A stretch of DNA of 64,000 nt from Aequorivita sp. (GCA_030690315.1 JAUYGY010000038.1:17755-81754); one strand, 5' to 3'; shown: positions 19,796-29,372, counted from the stretch's first letter. Notes: generated by a model not told the origin, from the sequence alone. A program made the numbers and translations.

Positions 19796-21621
19796 TGAAT
19801 TATTTTAGAAAAATACTGCGTTACGCCTACCCATATAAAAGATTCGCTTTTCTCAATATCTTTTTTAATGTGCTGTATGCGCTATTCGGAACGCTTTCCT
19901 TCGTGGCTCTTATTCCAGTTTTAGAAATTATTTTTAGCGATAAACGAACCCTTGGGGTTCGTCCGGTTTATGAGGGAATTTCAAATATAAAAGATTTTTC
20001 ACAGGAATATTTGAATTACTTCATTATTGACAACATCAATAGACAAGGGGAATTCACGATATTGATGTATATGGTTGGAATAATCATTTCGCTCTTTTTA
20101 CTGAAAAACCTGAGCAATTATTTGGCGATGTTCTATTCCACTTTTCTTCGGAATGGCGTTTTGAAGGATCTTCGAAATGACCTTTACAGCAAAGTAATCC
20201 AATTTCCGCTGGCTTTTTATTCTGAAAAAAGAAAGGGCGACACCATCTCCAGATTGAGTAGCGATGTTGACGAAGTAAAAAACTCGGTACTTTCGGTTTT
20301 GGAAATGATTGTCCGCGAGCCGTTGACCATCATTTTTTCGTTGGCAACCATGCTTTTTATAAGCCCGAAATTAACGCTATTTGTATTTTTGTTTTTACCA
20401 ATTTCCGGATTTCTGATTTCAAAAATTGGTAAATCCCTTAAAAAAGGTTCTTTAAAAGTGCAGCAGGAACAGGGCGTTTTCCTATCGATTTTGGAAGAAA
20501 CCATGGGCGGATTGCGCATTATTAAAGCCTTCCATGCTGAAAGTCTTTTTCAGAAGAAATTTGAGGACAGCAATGAGCGGTTTTATAAATATTCAAATAC
20601 TGTTCTAAATAGACAAAACCTAGCGTCGCCCGTTAGCGAGCTTTTGGGAATCATTACCATCGGTATTCTTTTGGTGTACGGCGGCTATTTGGTTTTTGTT
20701 GACCGGACACTGGAAGCTAGTTTTTTTATTGGCTATATTATGCTTGCCTACAATATTTTAACGCCAGCGAAAGCTATTGCAAAAGCAAGCTATTCCTTAA
20801 AACGTGCCGATGGTTCTGCCCATAGAATTCTGGAATTGCTGGAAGCTGAAAATACAATCACAGATATTGAAAACCCTATTCAAAAAGAAGGTTTCAATGA
20901 AGTGATTTCCATCAAAAATATTTCCTTTAAATATGAGGACCAATATGTTTTAAAAGATTTCTCTTTGGAAATTCCGAAAGGGAAAACCGTCGCACTTGTT
21001 GGTCAATCTGGGAGCGGTAAAAGTACGATTGCAAACCTGCTAACGCGTTTTTACGACGTAAACGAAGGCAGTATTGAAATTGATGGTGTTGATATAAAAA
21101 ATATTTCAAAAAGATCTTTACGCGGATTGATGGGCATCGTTTCACAGGATTCCATTCTTTTTAATGATTCCGTAGGAAATAATTTAAAACTGGGAAAACC
21201 ACTTGCCACGGATTCGGAATTGATGGAAGCTGCGGAAATAAGCAATTCATACGAATTCATAAAAGACCTTCCCGAAGGTTTTGAAACCAACATCGGCGAC
21301 AGCGGAAACAAATTGAGCGGAGGACAAAAACAGCGGTTGAGCATTGCACGTGCGGTGTTAAAAAATCCGCCAATAATGATTTTGGACGAAGCAACTTCAG
21401 CTTTGGATACTGAAAGCGAACGTTTGGTGCAGGATGCTTTGGAGAAAATGATGAAAAATAGAACTTCAATTGTTATTGCCCACCGACTGTCCACCATTCA
21501 AAATGCCGATAAAATTGTGGTCCTTTCCAAAGGGAAAATTGTGGAACAGGGCAAACACCAAGAGCTTTTGGAGAAAAAAGGCGTTTACTACAGCTTGGTG
21601 GAAATGCAATCCTTGGCGTAG
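19795..21621 (+). CDS. ABC exporter, MsbA-like fused permease/ATPase
   Basis: 608 residues: six-helix ABC transmembrane domain (about 15-340) and an ATPase domain with Walker A GQSGSGKST, signature LSGGQKQRLSIARAV, Walker B IMILDEATSALD and the His switch IVIAHRLST. Homodimeric type IV exporter; lipid A core or a similar amphiphile is the likely cargo by family. The stop codon lies inside a palindromic repeat (see 21618-21661). Confidence 0.93.
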   Translation: MNYFRKILRYAYPYKRFAFLNIFFNVLYALFGTLSFVALIPVLEIIFSDKRTLGVRPVYEGISNIKDFSQEYLNYFIIDNINRQGEFTILMYMVGIIISLFLLKNLSNYLAMFYSTFLRNGVLKDLRNDLYSKVIQFPLAFYSEKRKGDTISRLSSDVDEVKNSVLSVLEMIVREPLTIIFSLATMLFISPKLTLFVFLFLPISGFLISKIGKSLKKGSLKVQQEQGVFLSILEETMGGLRIIKAFHAESLFQKKFEDSNERFYKYSNTVLNRQNLASPVSELLGIITIGILLVYGGYLVFVDRTLEASFFIGYIMLAYNILTPAKAIAKASYSLKRADGSAHRILELLEAENTITDIENPIQKEGFNEVISIKNISFKYEDQYVLKDFSLEIPKGKTVALVGQSGSGKSTIANLLTRFYDVNEGSIEIDGVDIKNISKRSLRGLMGIVSQDSILFNDSVGNNLKLGKPLATDSELMEAAEISNSYEFIKDLPEGFETNIGDSGNKLSGGQKQRLSIARAVLKNPPIMILDEATSALDTESERLVQDALEKMMKNRTSIVIAHRLSTIQNADKIVVLSKGKIVEQGKHQELLEKKGVYYSLVEMQSLA

Positions 21622-21661
21622 AGACGCACGGCCGTAGAGACGCACGGCCGTGCGTCTCTAC
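21618..21661. repeat. Palindromic repeat with GTAGAGACGCAC arms
   Basis: A perfect 28-bp palindrome (21634-21661), each arm GTAGAGACGCACGG or its complement, preceded by an extra half copy (21618-21633). GC content is far above the surroundings. Similar sequences are scattered in some Bacteroidota genomes as REP-like intergenic elements. It could also terminate the ABC exporter mRNA, though no T tract follows. Confidence 0.85.
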
Positions 21662-21729
21662 GGTGTGGAAAAAAATAAAACTGGTTAAACCTTGACACAA
21701 AATTCCTGTCATAGAACAGATTGCGCATA

Positions 21730-22284
21730 ATGGTTGAAGAAAAAGAACTGGTAACGGCTTTACAGACCGAAGCGGACAAAGAATTCGCCTTTCGCGAACT
21801 TGTCTCGCAGTATAAGGAACGGCTGTACTGGCAAATCAGGAATATGGTTTTGGACCATGATGATGCGGATGATGTACTTCAAAATACCTTTATAAAAATT
21901 TTCAAAAACATTAATTCATTTAAAGGTGAAAGTAAGTTGCACACGTGGATGTACCGAATCGCAGCCAACGAATCCATCACTTTTCTCAACAAAAAAGCTA
22001 AGCACAATAATATTTCAATAGACAATGTGAAAGACAATGCGGTACGCAAACTGGAAAGCGACGTGTATTTTGAAGGCGACCAGATTCAACTTCAATTTCA
22101 AAAAGCAATTGCCACATTGCCGGATAGGCAACGGCTTATTTTCACAATGAAATATTTTGAAGACCACACTTTTGAAGAACTTTCAGCGATATTGGAAACC
22201 TCTGTGGGCGGTTTGAAAAGCAGCTATCACATTGCAGTTAAAAAAATTACGGAATTCATAAAAACCCAAGATGAAACCCTTTGA
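21730..22284 (+). CDS. ECF-type sigma-70 family RNA polymerase sigma factor
   Basis: 184 residues from the ATG at 21730. Region 2 contains LYWQIRNMVLDHDDADDVLQ and TWMYRIAANE, and region 4 contains LPDRQRLIFTMKYFE with the HTH TFEELSAILETSVGGLKSS. No extra C-terminal domain. It heads an operon of three: sigma factor, a one-helix membrane protein, and an exported CpxP-like protein, which suggests an envelope-stress regulon. Confidence 0.92.
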   Translation: MVEEKELVTALQTEADKEFAFRELVSQYKERLYWQIRNMVLDHDDADDVLQNTFIKIFKNINSFKGESKLHTWMYRIAANESITFLNKKAKHNNISIDNVKDNAVRKLESDVYFEGDQIQLQFQKAIATLPDRQRLIFTMKYFEDHTFEELSAILETSVGGLKSSYHIAVKKITEFIKTQDETL

Positions 22285-22308
22285 GGTTTTTTAAGTCATA
22301 GTTAGGAA

Positions 22309-22809
22309 ATGAAAAAAAACAAAAACATAGCTGGCTTTAAAACTCCCGAAAATTATTTCGAGAATTTTGAGATGCAGCTTTTCAGTAAAATTGAAGGAGA
22401 AAATCTTCCGAAATCGGCTGGATTTCAAGTTCCTGAAAATTATTTTGAAAGTTTGGACCAACGCGTTTTGAATACAATTACTGCTTCAGAAAAACCTAAA
22501 AAAGTAATTTCGTTGTTTCCGAAGAAATATTTCGGTTATGCCGCTGCCATCGCTGCTTGTTTGATACTTGGTTTTTCTCTTTTCAACAATAGCGCAACCA
22601 AATCGACCTTAGACACACTTCAATTGGCCGCCATTGACAATTATATTGAGGAAGGCAATTTGAATATGGATATATATGATTTAACGTCGTTTATAGACGA
22701 TGAAGATATTAACCAGTTGAATTTTGAAAACAAACAATTTTCAGATAAAACATTGGAAGCCTACATTTTAGAAAATGTGGATGAAGAAACCTTAATAAAC
22801 GAACAATGA
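22309..22809 (+). CDS. One-helix membrane protein, likely anti-sigma factor
   Basis: 166 residues with a membrane helix at about 78-100 (YAAAIAACLILGFSLF). The N-terminal, cytoplasmic side has two copies of the motif TPENYFENFE / VPENYFESLD about 33 residues apart, and the C-terminal part is acidic. Its place between an ECF sigma gene and a CpxP-like gene suggests an anti-sigma role, but I see no ZAS zinc motif. The stop overlaps the next ATG by 4 bases. Confidence 0.75.
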   Translation: MKKNKNIAGFKTPENYFENFEMQLFSKIEGENLPKSAGFQVPENYFESLDQRVLNTITASEKPKKVISLFPKKYFGYAAAIAACLILGFSLFNNSATKSTLDTLQLAAIDNYIEEGNLNMDIYDLTSFIDDEDINQLNFENKQFSDKTLEAYILENVDEETLINEQ

Positions 22810-23258
22810 AGAAAATGATTTTTATTTTTCTCCTGGCAACAATAACTATTCAAGCACAGGAAGGAAAACACGAAAAAATAAAGGCTTTAAAAACAGCTTA
22901 TATTACTGAAAAATTAGCCTTAACTTCTTCCGAAGCGGAGAAATTCTGGCCTGTTTATAACAGCTATGACGAAAAATTTCACGTCCTGCGCAAAAAGGAA
23001 AAAAATGAAATATTTCTAAAGTTGCGAAATGGTCTAGATAATCTCAACGATGCTGAAGCAAATAATTTAATAGACCGAAGCCTAGAACTTGAAATTGAAG
23101 AACTGGAGCTACGCCAAAAAATGATTGCAGAATTGCGAAACGTAATTTCCCCAAAAAAAATTATCATCCTGAAAAAAACAGAGAATGATTTTAAAAGGGA
23201 ACTTCTGGATCGGTACCGACACGGTAAAGGTGATAAAGGGCCCAAGGGTCCAAAATAA
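22806..23258 (+). CDS. Exported CpxP/Spy-like helical protein
   Basis: 150 residues: signal peptide (about 1-17), then mostly charged helices with paired segments resembling CpxP/Spy (LTSSEAEKFWPVYNSYDEKF). Basic Gly/Pro-rich tail KGDKGPKGPK. Likely a periplasmic chaperone or stress sensor working with the sigma/anti-sigma pair upstream. It overlaps the upstream gene by ATGA and is followed by a strong terminator. Confidence 0.8.
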   Translation: MKKMIFIFLLATITIQAQEGKHEKIKALKTAYITEKLALTSSEAEKFWPVYNSYDEKFHVLRKKEKNEIFLKLRNGLDNLNDAEANNLIDRSLELEIEELELRQKMIAELRNVISPKKIIILKKTENDFKRELLDRYRHGKGDKGPKGPK

Positions 23259-23290
23259 AAAAAGCCCCGAGAGTTCGGGGCTTTTTTGTA
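23256..23290 (+). terminator. Terminator of the ECF sigma operon
   Basis: Hairpin AAAGCCCCGA-gagt-TCGGGGCTTT followed by TTTT directly after the CpxP-like gene stop. Textbook intrinsic terminator, also with an A run for the opposite direction. Confidence 0.93.
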
Positions 23291-23338
23291 TGTCAGTTCG
23301 ATCGCAGTCGATAACTTTTAACTGCTAATAAGCTACAA

Positions 23339-24184
23339 TTACATTGCACCCCACTCTTTCAAAGACTTTTCATTTAAAGCTACATAATCATCATTCCCAG
23401 CAGCTTTTGCGAGTTCTTTTGATTTTTTAGCAGCTTCAATAGCTCCTTTCTTGTCACCAGCTTTTGCATAGATCAAAGATTTTTGGCGTAGTTGCCAGAA
23501 CTTAGGTTCTTTGTTCAATTCAAAAGATTTATCCATCCACGCTTTGGCTTGGTTTATATCTTTTCCTGCTTCAAAATAATAGATGGCTGCAGCGTAATAA
23601 TCATTGGTGCCGGGACCATTCATAACCTTTTCAATACTTGAAGTAACCGTTTTATCTGTACTGAATTTTATTGGCACGCCCACATAGGTTTTTTCCCATA
23701 AAATACCCAACATAGCTGAGTCATTTTTAAGCTCATCAAAACTCATCGTCAAGGTTTCAATATCCATTGGCATTGGGTACACCTGCGCCGAAACTTGTGC
23801 AGCTACTTTGCTATCATCCCATTTTTCCGGATTTCCCCAATTGTTTGTGTCGCTGTAAAAATATACATCCCAGCTTGAAACCCCTGGCTTTGTATAAATG
23901 GCATAAGATCCTGCTTTAACGGTCTTTCCGCCTATTTCAACGTCTTCGCTAAAAGTAATTTTGGTATTGGCATTTGCACCGGTACGCCACATTTTGTCAT
24001 AAGGCACTAAGCTTCCATAAATAGTACGTCCTTTCATTGAAGGTCTGGAATATTCCAGAGTTACATCGGTTAGTCCCACTTTTTGTTCAATTTTTTGAAA
24101 CGGACTTGGTTGTGGGGTTTCAATTTGTGCCTGAATGCCAACGGTTAACATTAAAGCAGAAAAAAGGAAAATAAATTTTTTCAT
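23339..24184 (-). CDS. Exported DUF2911 protein with TPR-like tail
   Basis: 281 residues: signal peptide (about 1-20), a DUF2911 domain (about 25-170, with LEYSRPSMKGRTIYG, WRTGANANTKI and GSYAIYTKPG) and C-terminal helical repeats (about 195-275) resembling TPRs. A periplasmic or outer-membrane-associated protein of unknown function common in Bacteroidota. 24185-24395 upstream holds no gene that I can support. Confidence 0.9.
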   Translation of the reverse strand: MKKFIFLFSALMLTVGIQAQIETPQPSPFQKIEQKVGLTDVTLEYSRPSMKGRTIYGSLVPYDKMWRTGANANTKITFSEDVEIGGKTVKAGSYAIYTKPGVSSWDVYFYSDTNNWGNPEKWDDSKVAAQVSAQVYPMPMDIETLTMSFDELKNDSAMLGILWEKTYVGVPIKFSTDKTVTSSIEKVMNGPGTNDYYAAAIYYFEAGKDINQAKAWMDKSFELNKEPKFWQLRQKSLIYAKAGDKKGAIEAAKKSKELAKAAGNDDYVALNEKSLKEWGAM

Positions 24185-24395
24185 TGTAATGGTTTTTAGG
24201 TGTTTATAATTTACACGAAGTTACTATTTGAAATTTTTTTAAAAGTTAATAAAAGCTTAAATTAAGGCAGATTTATTTTTTTTTGGCATTACTAAAACTT
24301 TGCGATAACACTATTTATCAGACCAAACAGCCAATTCATTTTCAGAGAGATCCGTAAAGTGGAACCTGAAAGTTACTCAAGGCAAGCTCGTTTTA

Positions 24396-24614
24396 TTAGT
24401 TACTGATGATTTTCTGTTTTCTGCCGATTATAAAATATAAAATAGCTCCAAAAAAACTACCAAATAAAACGACTAATAGCCATACAATTTTATTATTTCC
24501 ATTGAATTCACTTTTAAGGATATCAATAAGAGCAATAATTGTTGGTACAATACAAAGAAGTACAATTAATATTAGAATTAGTTGCCAAGGTCCAATCATT
24601 AAAAAATTCGTCAT
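24396..24614 (-). CDS. Small PLDc_N-like membrane protein
   Basis: 72 residues with two membrane helices (about 8-28 and 43-62) joined by a loop containing DILKSEFNGNNKIVWLLVV, then GRKQK at the end. This is the phospholipase D N-terminal-like (PLDc_N) fold found alone in many small membrane proteins. Function unknown. Confidence 0.82.
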   Translation of the reverse strand: MTNFLMIGPWQLILILIVLLCIVPTIIALIDILKSEFNGNNKIVWLLVVLFGSFFGAILYFIIGRKQKIISN

Positions 24615-24773
24615 AATATCTATATTTAATTTTATTCGTAATTTTTATTAGCATTAAAGCTAACTATCTTGTATTACCGTCAGTTACGGGACCTAAGTTA
24701 CTATTTTACGCTTAAGCAGGACCCTAGCAATTCCGAGTGGATTCGGACACTAGTGAATCCGCCGTAATTGCAG

Positions 24774-25319
24774 TTATACAGTATTAGGCTCTGCTTTTAA
24801 TTTCATCATTTTCACTATAACATTCTTTTCAGTTCTCCGAATAACATAAATAGATCCCTTCTTTAACCATTCTGTGTAAAAGTCTGCAAATTCAACAACT
24901 ATTTGAGAAAAAAAGAAGCTAAAAATGATTCCAAAAGAGAGAGTGTTTTTGTAGATTGATTTTTTAAATGTCAAATGCTCGCATTCATCATTAATTACTT
25001 CTAAATTGAAAATTAATTTTCCTAATGTTGAACCGATTAATGATTCCATAATTGAACTTGTTAAAATCATTAAGACTATAACTATTAACAAATCAAAAAG
25101 AAGATTTTCCGTGATTACAAATCCAAAATTTGAGAGTGAAACCTTAATTATTATAGCAAATGATAAACCTATAATCTTCGAAAAGAAACGGCGATTAAGG
25201 CTTTTGTCGGTAGGATCATATGGTTTTTCAAATTCAATTTCTTCATAAATTCTATTGCCCAATTCATCGCTCGATGGTCGGTTAACTTTTTGATATATTT
25301 TGAGTTCAGAAATTTTCAT
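24774..25319 (-). CDS. RDD family membrane protein
   Basis: 181 residues with three to four membrane helices and the RDD-like segment GSTLGKLIFNLEVIN. The region is more AT-rich than the neighbours. RDD proteins are inner-membrane proteins of mixed or unknown function, some acting in ion transport. The stretch 25320-25545 upstream shows no gene. Confidence 0.75.
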   Translation of the reverse strand: MKISELKIYQKVNRPSSDELGNRIYEEIEFEKPYDPTDKSLNRRFFSKIIGLSFAIIIKVSLSNFGFVITENLLFDLLIVIVLMILTSSIMESLIGSTLGKLIFNLEVINDECEHLTFKKSIYKNTLSFGIIFSFFFSQIVVEFADFYTEWLKKGSIYVIRRTEKNVIVKMMKLKAEPNTV

Positions 25320-25545
25320 TTTAAGTTGTACCTAACATGCGGAGAAACAAAATAATGTATGTGTTCCTAATTATATACTTTACTGTTTAAATTCAAATAT
25401 AACACAATACCCCCTCACTTCCCCATAACCCCTTAAGCAGTTCCAACTGCCCGGCAAGCATAACATTAAGGCTTGAATACTGTTAATCTTTTGTTTAAAC
25501 TTTTTTTGATATGCTAAAACAAAGTATTTTTAAAATAAAAAAATT

Positions 25546-25662
25546 ATGATCAAGCAATTACTCAAAATATTTAGAATAAGGTTTAATAACAGAGCCACAG
25601 AAACCAGTACTTACAGACTGTTGCGTATGAACAGAAAATTGTTTGTAAAAAGCAAAGGCTAA
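25546..25662 (+). CDS. Possible 38-residue basic peptide
   Basis: ATG-started frame, MIKQLLKIFRIRFNN..., very basic (about ten Lys/Arg), amphipathic N terminus, ending just upstream of the photolyase gene. No family recognised. It is too short to be certain; position, start codon and preceding A-rich leader make it plausible as a small leader gene. Confidence 0.35.
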   Translation: MIKQLLKIFRIRFNNRATETSTYRLLRMNRKLFVKSKG

Positions 25663-25700
25663 TTTGGGCTGTACTTTTTGGAACATTTAAAAAAATCCAC

Positions 25701-27005
25701 TTGGCAGAAAAGATAAATGTATTTTGGTTCCGAAGAGATCTGCGATTGGATGACAACGTTGGTTTTTATAAAGCCCTCCACGGCAAATTTCCTGTACTTC
25801 CCATATTTATTTTTGACACAGAAATAGTGAACGAGCTTCCAAAAGACGATGCCCGTGTTATCTTCATTTTTGAAACGCTTCAAAAAATGCGGGATGAGTT
25901 GAAGGAACACGGAAGCAGTATTGCGATGTATCACGGCAAAACGGAGGAAAATTTCAAAAAAATCATTTCAGAATTTGAAGTTCAGAACGTAATTGCCAAT
26001 CACGATTATGAACCGTATGCAAGAAAACGTGATGAAGAGATTGAAAAGTTACTCGCCGAAAAGGAAATAGGTTTTTACACATTCAAAGACCAAGTAATTT
26101 TTGAAAAGGACGAAATAGTAAAGGATAATGGCGAGCCTTATATTGTTTACACCCCTTATATGAAGCGATGGAAGGAAAAATTTAAAAAGGAATTTGATGA
26201 AGGGGTTTATTGCAGCAGTGAAAATTTTAAAAATCTATATCAAAATATACAACTCCCGAATCTTTATTTAAGTACTATTGGTTTTGAAAAATCTAAAATT
26301 GAAATTCCAAAATATAACGTTACCCCCACCACTATTCAGGAATATGAAAATAGGCGAAATTTTCCTGCGGAAGATGGAACTTCACATTTGGGGCCGCACC
26401 TTCGTTTTGGAACGGTGAGTATCCGTAAAATGATAAAAAAGGCAACTTCGGAAAAAAATGAGGTTTTTTGGCAAGAACTTATTTGGAGGGAATTTTTTAT
26501 GCAGATTTTGTGGCATTTCCCTGAAACGGTTGAAAACGCCTTTAAAAAGAAATACGATAGAATTGAATGGCGAAACAATGAAGATGAATTCAAAAAATGG
26601 AAAACAGGAAAAACAGGATATCCGCTAGTGGATGCCGGAATGCGCCAACTGAACGAAACGGGCTATATGCACAACCGCGTGCGGATGGTGGTGTCAAGCT
26701 TTTTATGCAAACATTTATTAATTGATTGGCGTTGGGGCGAAGCTTATTTTGCCGAAAAACTATTGGATTATGAAATGGCCAGTAACGTGGGCAATTGGCA
26801 GTGGGCCGCAGGTAGCGGGGTTGATGCAGCACCCTATTTCAGGATTTTTAATCCCACCACACAAATTGAGAAATTTGACAAAGACTATAAATACATAAAA
26901 AACTGGGTTCCCGAATTTGGAACCGAGAACTACCCCGAAAAAATGGTAGATCATAAAGAAGCACGAGAAAGATGCTTGAATATTTACAAAGCAGCCCTTT
27001 CTTAA
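25701..27005 (+). CDS. Deoxyribodipyrimidine photolyase
   Basis: 434 residues, light-driven repair of pyrimidine dimers. N-terminal antenna domain (about 1-130, FWFRRDLRLDDN) and C-terminal FAD domain (about 190-430) with HLGPHLRFGTVS, WRWGEAYFAEKLLDYEMASN and NWQWAAGSGVDAAPYFRIFNP. The frame has no ATG near the family start; TTG at 25701 gives the expected N terminus, so a TTG start is chosen. The extended cryptochrome tail is absent. Confidence 0.94.
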   Translation: MAEKINVFWFRRDLRLDDNVGFYKALHGKFPVLPIFIFDTEIVNELPKDDARVIFIFETLQKMRDELKEHGSSIAMYHGKTEENFKKIISEFEVQNVIANHDYEPYARKRDEEIEKLLAEKEIGFYTFKDQVIFEKDEIVKDNGEPYIVYTPYMKRWKEKFKKEFDEGVYCSSENFKNLYQNIQLPNLYLSTIGFEKSKIEIPKYNVTPTTIQEYENRRNFPAEDGTSHLGPHLRFGTVSIRKMIKKATSEKNEVFWQELIWREFFMQILWHFPETVENAFKKKYDRIEWRNNEDEFKKWKTGKTGYPLVDAGMRQLNETGYMHNRVRMVVSSFLCKHLLIDWRWGEAYFAEKLLDYEMASNVGNWQWAAGSGVDAAPYFRIFNPTTQIEKFDKDYKYIKNWVPEFGTENYPEKMVDHKEARERCLNIYKAALS

Positions 27006-27116
27006 AATATGTTAAATTTTGTGCGATTATTCTTATTTTGTGCGCTATATCGATAAAATGTGTAGTTTTGTCGATGAAATTAACAAATAGTCTTTGCAAA
27101 CCCAAATTGTAAATCT

Positions 27117-27365
27117 ATGGAAGCCTACAAAAATATATTTACCAATGGTGAAGTAATAGTGACTTATGAACCTGCACGATGTATTCATGCTGAAGCTTGT
27201 GCAAAAGGCCTTTCTTCCGTATTCAAAACCTCTGTCATTCCTTGGATTGATTTAGAGGGCGCAAGTACAAAAAAAATTATTTCACAAGTAAAAAAATGCC
27301 CTTCGGGAGCACTCACATGTACAACTGTGAGAACTAGAGAGTTTGTTAAAGATTTTGTAATTTGA
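27117..27365 (+). CDS. Divergent 4Fe-4S mono-cluster protein (Fer4_19)
   Basis: 82 residues with Cys at CIHAEAC and later KKCPSGALTC, the four-cysteine pattern of the Fer4_19 family of small iron-sulfur proteins. Probably a cytosolic electron carrier or cluster protein. Upstream, 27049-27076 contains a near-perfect inverted repeat (ATCGATAAAA ... TTTTGTCGAT) and 27016-27044 a direct repeat of ATTTTGTGCG, both possible regulator sites. Confidence 0.85.
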   Translation: MEAYKNIFTNGEVIVTYEPARCIHAEACAKGLSSVFKTSVIPWIDLEGASTKKIISQVKKCPSGALTCTTVRTREFVKDFVI

Positions 27366-27442
27366 AGTAAATTTTGGGTGGTTGTGTACAATTTTTCTAC
27401 TCTTGCACTGTTAAATAAAGCATTGTAAACACCCTGAAAGCT

Positions 27443-28030
27443 ATGAAGAAGATTATATTACTTATCCTCCCCCTATTTCTATTTACGCTACACGCGACAG
27501 CGCAAGATTCTATTAAAGTCCGAAAAAACACGCTTAACGAGCAAATGACTGATGCTTTTGACAAAAGTAACAGCTATCAAGAGTATAAGGTGGTTAAAAA
27601 GACGCAACTCGCTACTTTAAAGCGAAATATTTTAGATTCGGTTTCATCCTTGGAAAAAAGAATAATTAGTCAGGAAACTGAGATGGGCCAACAAAAAGCG
27701 GAGATTGACTCCTTACGGCAGGATTTAAACAATACCAAACAAAGCCTAGCAAATTCGCAAGAGAAGGAAGATGGAATTGCCATTTTTGGCATTTTAACTT
27801 CAAAAACTACTTACAATGTAATAATGTGGAGCATTATTGTTCTATTGCTTCTGGGTGGAGGTTTTCTTTTTTACCGATTCTTAAATAGTTCAAAAATAAC
27901 CAATGCTGCAGAGCTAAAAATGGTTGAAATGGAAATGGAACTTGAGGATTATCGCAGAAACAGTTTAGAACGCGAACAAAAATTGCGCAGAAAACTTCAG
28001 GACGAAATCAACAAAAATCGTAAAGTATAA
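27443..28030 (+). CDS. Exported coiled-coil protein with one inner helix
   Basis: 195 residues: signal peptide (about 1-21), a coiled coil (about 50-110), a membrane helix (about 130-152, MWSIIVLLLLGGGFLFYRF) and a second charged coiled coil to the end. Topology would place the first coiled coil in the periplasm and the tail in the cytoplasm. No family function known to me. Convergent with murA, 5 bases between the stops. Confidence 0.8.
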   Translation: MKKIILLILPLFLFTLHATAQDSIKVRKNTLNEQMTDAFDKSNSYQEYKVVKKTQLATLKRNILDSVSSLEKRIISQETEMGQQKAEIDSLRQDLNNTKQSLANSQEKEDGIAIFGILTSKTTYNVIMWSIIVLLLLGGGFLFYRFLNSSKITNAAELKMVEMEMELEDYRRNSLEREQKLRRKLQDEINKNRKV

Positions 28031-28035
28031 ATTGC

Positions 28036-29349
28036 TTACGGTTCCGTTCTCGTTATTTTTGCACCGATGGCCCTAAGTCTTTCATCAATGTTTTCATAAC
28101 CCCTATCAATCTGTTCAATATTGTGGATTGTACTGGTTCCCTGTGCAGAAAGCGCTGCAATTAAAAGTGAAATTCCCGCTCGAATGTCTGGCGAAACCAT
28201 TGTTGTCGCCTTTAGGTTTGATTGAAAATTATGGCCAATTACGGTCGCGCGGTGCGGATCGCAAAGAATAATCTTGGCTCCCATATCAATCAACTTATCT
28301 ACAAAGAACAAACGGCTTTCAAACATTTTTTGGTGAATAAGCACGCTGCCTTTTGCTTGGGTACAAACCACAAGCACGATGCTTAAAAGATCTGGCGTAA
28401 ACCCTGGCCAAGGCGCATCGGCCACAGTAAGAATGGAACCGTCAATATAACCTTGTATTTCATATTCTTTTTGTGAAGGAATATGAATATCATCACCCTT
28501 TTTGTTGATCTTAATTCCAAGTTTTCTGAATGTCTCCGGAATTAGCCCAAGATTTTCCCAGCTAACGTTTTTAATAGTGATTTCACTTTGGGTCATTGCG
28601 GCAAGCCCTATCCAGCTGCCTATTTCAATCATATCGGGCAAAATACGATGTTCGCATCCGCCAAGATTTTTCACGCCTTCAATTACCAAAAGATTTGAAC
28701 CCACGCCAGTAATATTAGCACCCATAGAATTCAGCATTTTGCATAGTTGCTGAATATAAGGTTCGCAAGCGGCGTTATAAATTGTGGTTGTGCCTTTTGC
28801 CAAAACGGCGGCCATAACAATGTTTGCGGTTCCAGTTACAGAGGCTTGGTCCAAAAGCATATATGCGCCTTTTAAACCTTTTGGAGCTTCAACCCCGTAA
28901 AAACGTTCCTCTTTATTGTAGCGGAATTTAGCGCCAAGTTTTATAAACCCTTCAAAATGGGTATCAAGTCTTCTTCGGCCAATCTTGTCGCCGCCCGGGC
29001 GTGGAATATACCCTTTTCCGAAACGTGCCAACAACGGTCCCACAATCATTATGGAACCGCGCAGTGAACCCCCCTCTTGTTTGAAAAGATCCGATTCAAG
29101 ATATTCAAGGTTGATGTCGTCTGCTATAAAAGCGAATTTTCCCTTTCCTAGTTTTTGGATTTTTACACCGAGATTTCCAAGAATTGTGATCAGTTTATTG
29201 ACATCAAGAATATCCGGAATGTTTTCAATTATCACTTTTTCCGGGGTCAATAAAACTGCACAAATTATTTGTAATGCTTCATTTTTGGCTCCCTGAGGCG
29301 TAATTTCGCCTTTCAGTTTGTGTCCTCCTTCAATTTGAAAAGTTCCCAT
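28036..29349 (-). CDS. murA: UDP-N-acetylglucosamine 1-carboxyvinyltransferase
   Basis: First committed step of peptidoglycan synthesis: transfers enolpyruvate from PEP to UDP-GlcNAc. 437 residues with N-terminal GGHKLKGEITPQGAKNEAL and the active-site loop PRPGGDKIGRRRLD. At the place of the fosfomycin-binding Cys (Cys115 of E. coli) there is Asp121, as in mycobacterial and chlamydial MurA, which predicts insensitivity to fosfomycin. Confidence 0.96.
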   Translation of the reverse strand: MGTFQIEGGHKLKGEITPQGAKNEALQIICAVLLTPEKVIIENIPDILDVNKLITILGNLGVKIQKLGKGKFAFIADDINLEYLESDLFKQEGGSLRGSIMIVGPLLARFGKGYIPRPGGDKIGRRRLDTHFEGFIKLGAKFRYNKEERFYGVEAPKGLKGAYMLLDQASVTGTANIVMAAVLAKGTTTIYNAACEPYIQQLCKMLNSMGANITGVGSNLLVIEGVKNLGGCEHRILPDMIEIGSWIGLAAMTQSEITIKNVSWENLGLIPETFRKLGIKINKKGDDIHIPSQKEYEIQGYIDGSILTVADAPWPGFTPDLLSIVLVVCTQAKGSVLIHQKMFESRLFFVDKLIDMGAKIILCDPHRATVIGHNFQSNLKATTMVSPDIRAGISLLIAALSAQGTSTIHNIEQIDRGYENIDERLRAIGAKITRTEP

Positions 29350-29372
29350 AAATATAAATAATGGTTGTGATT

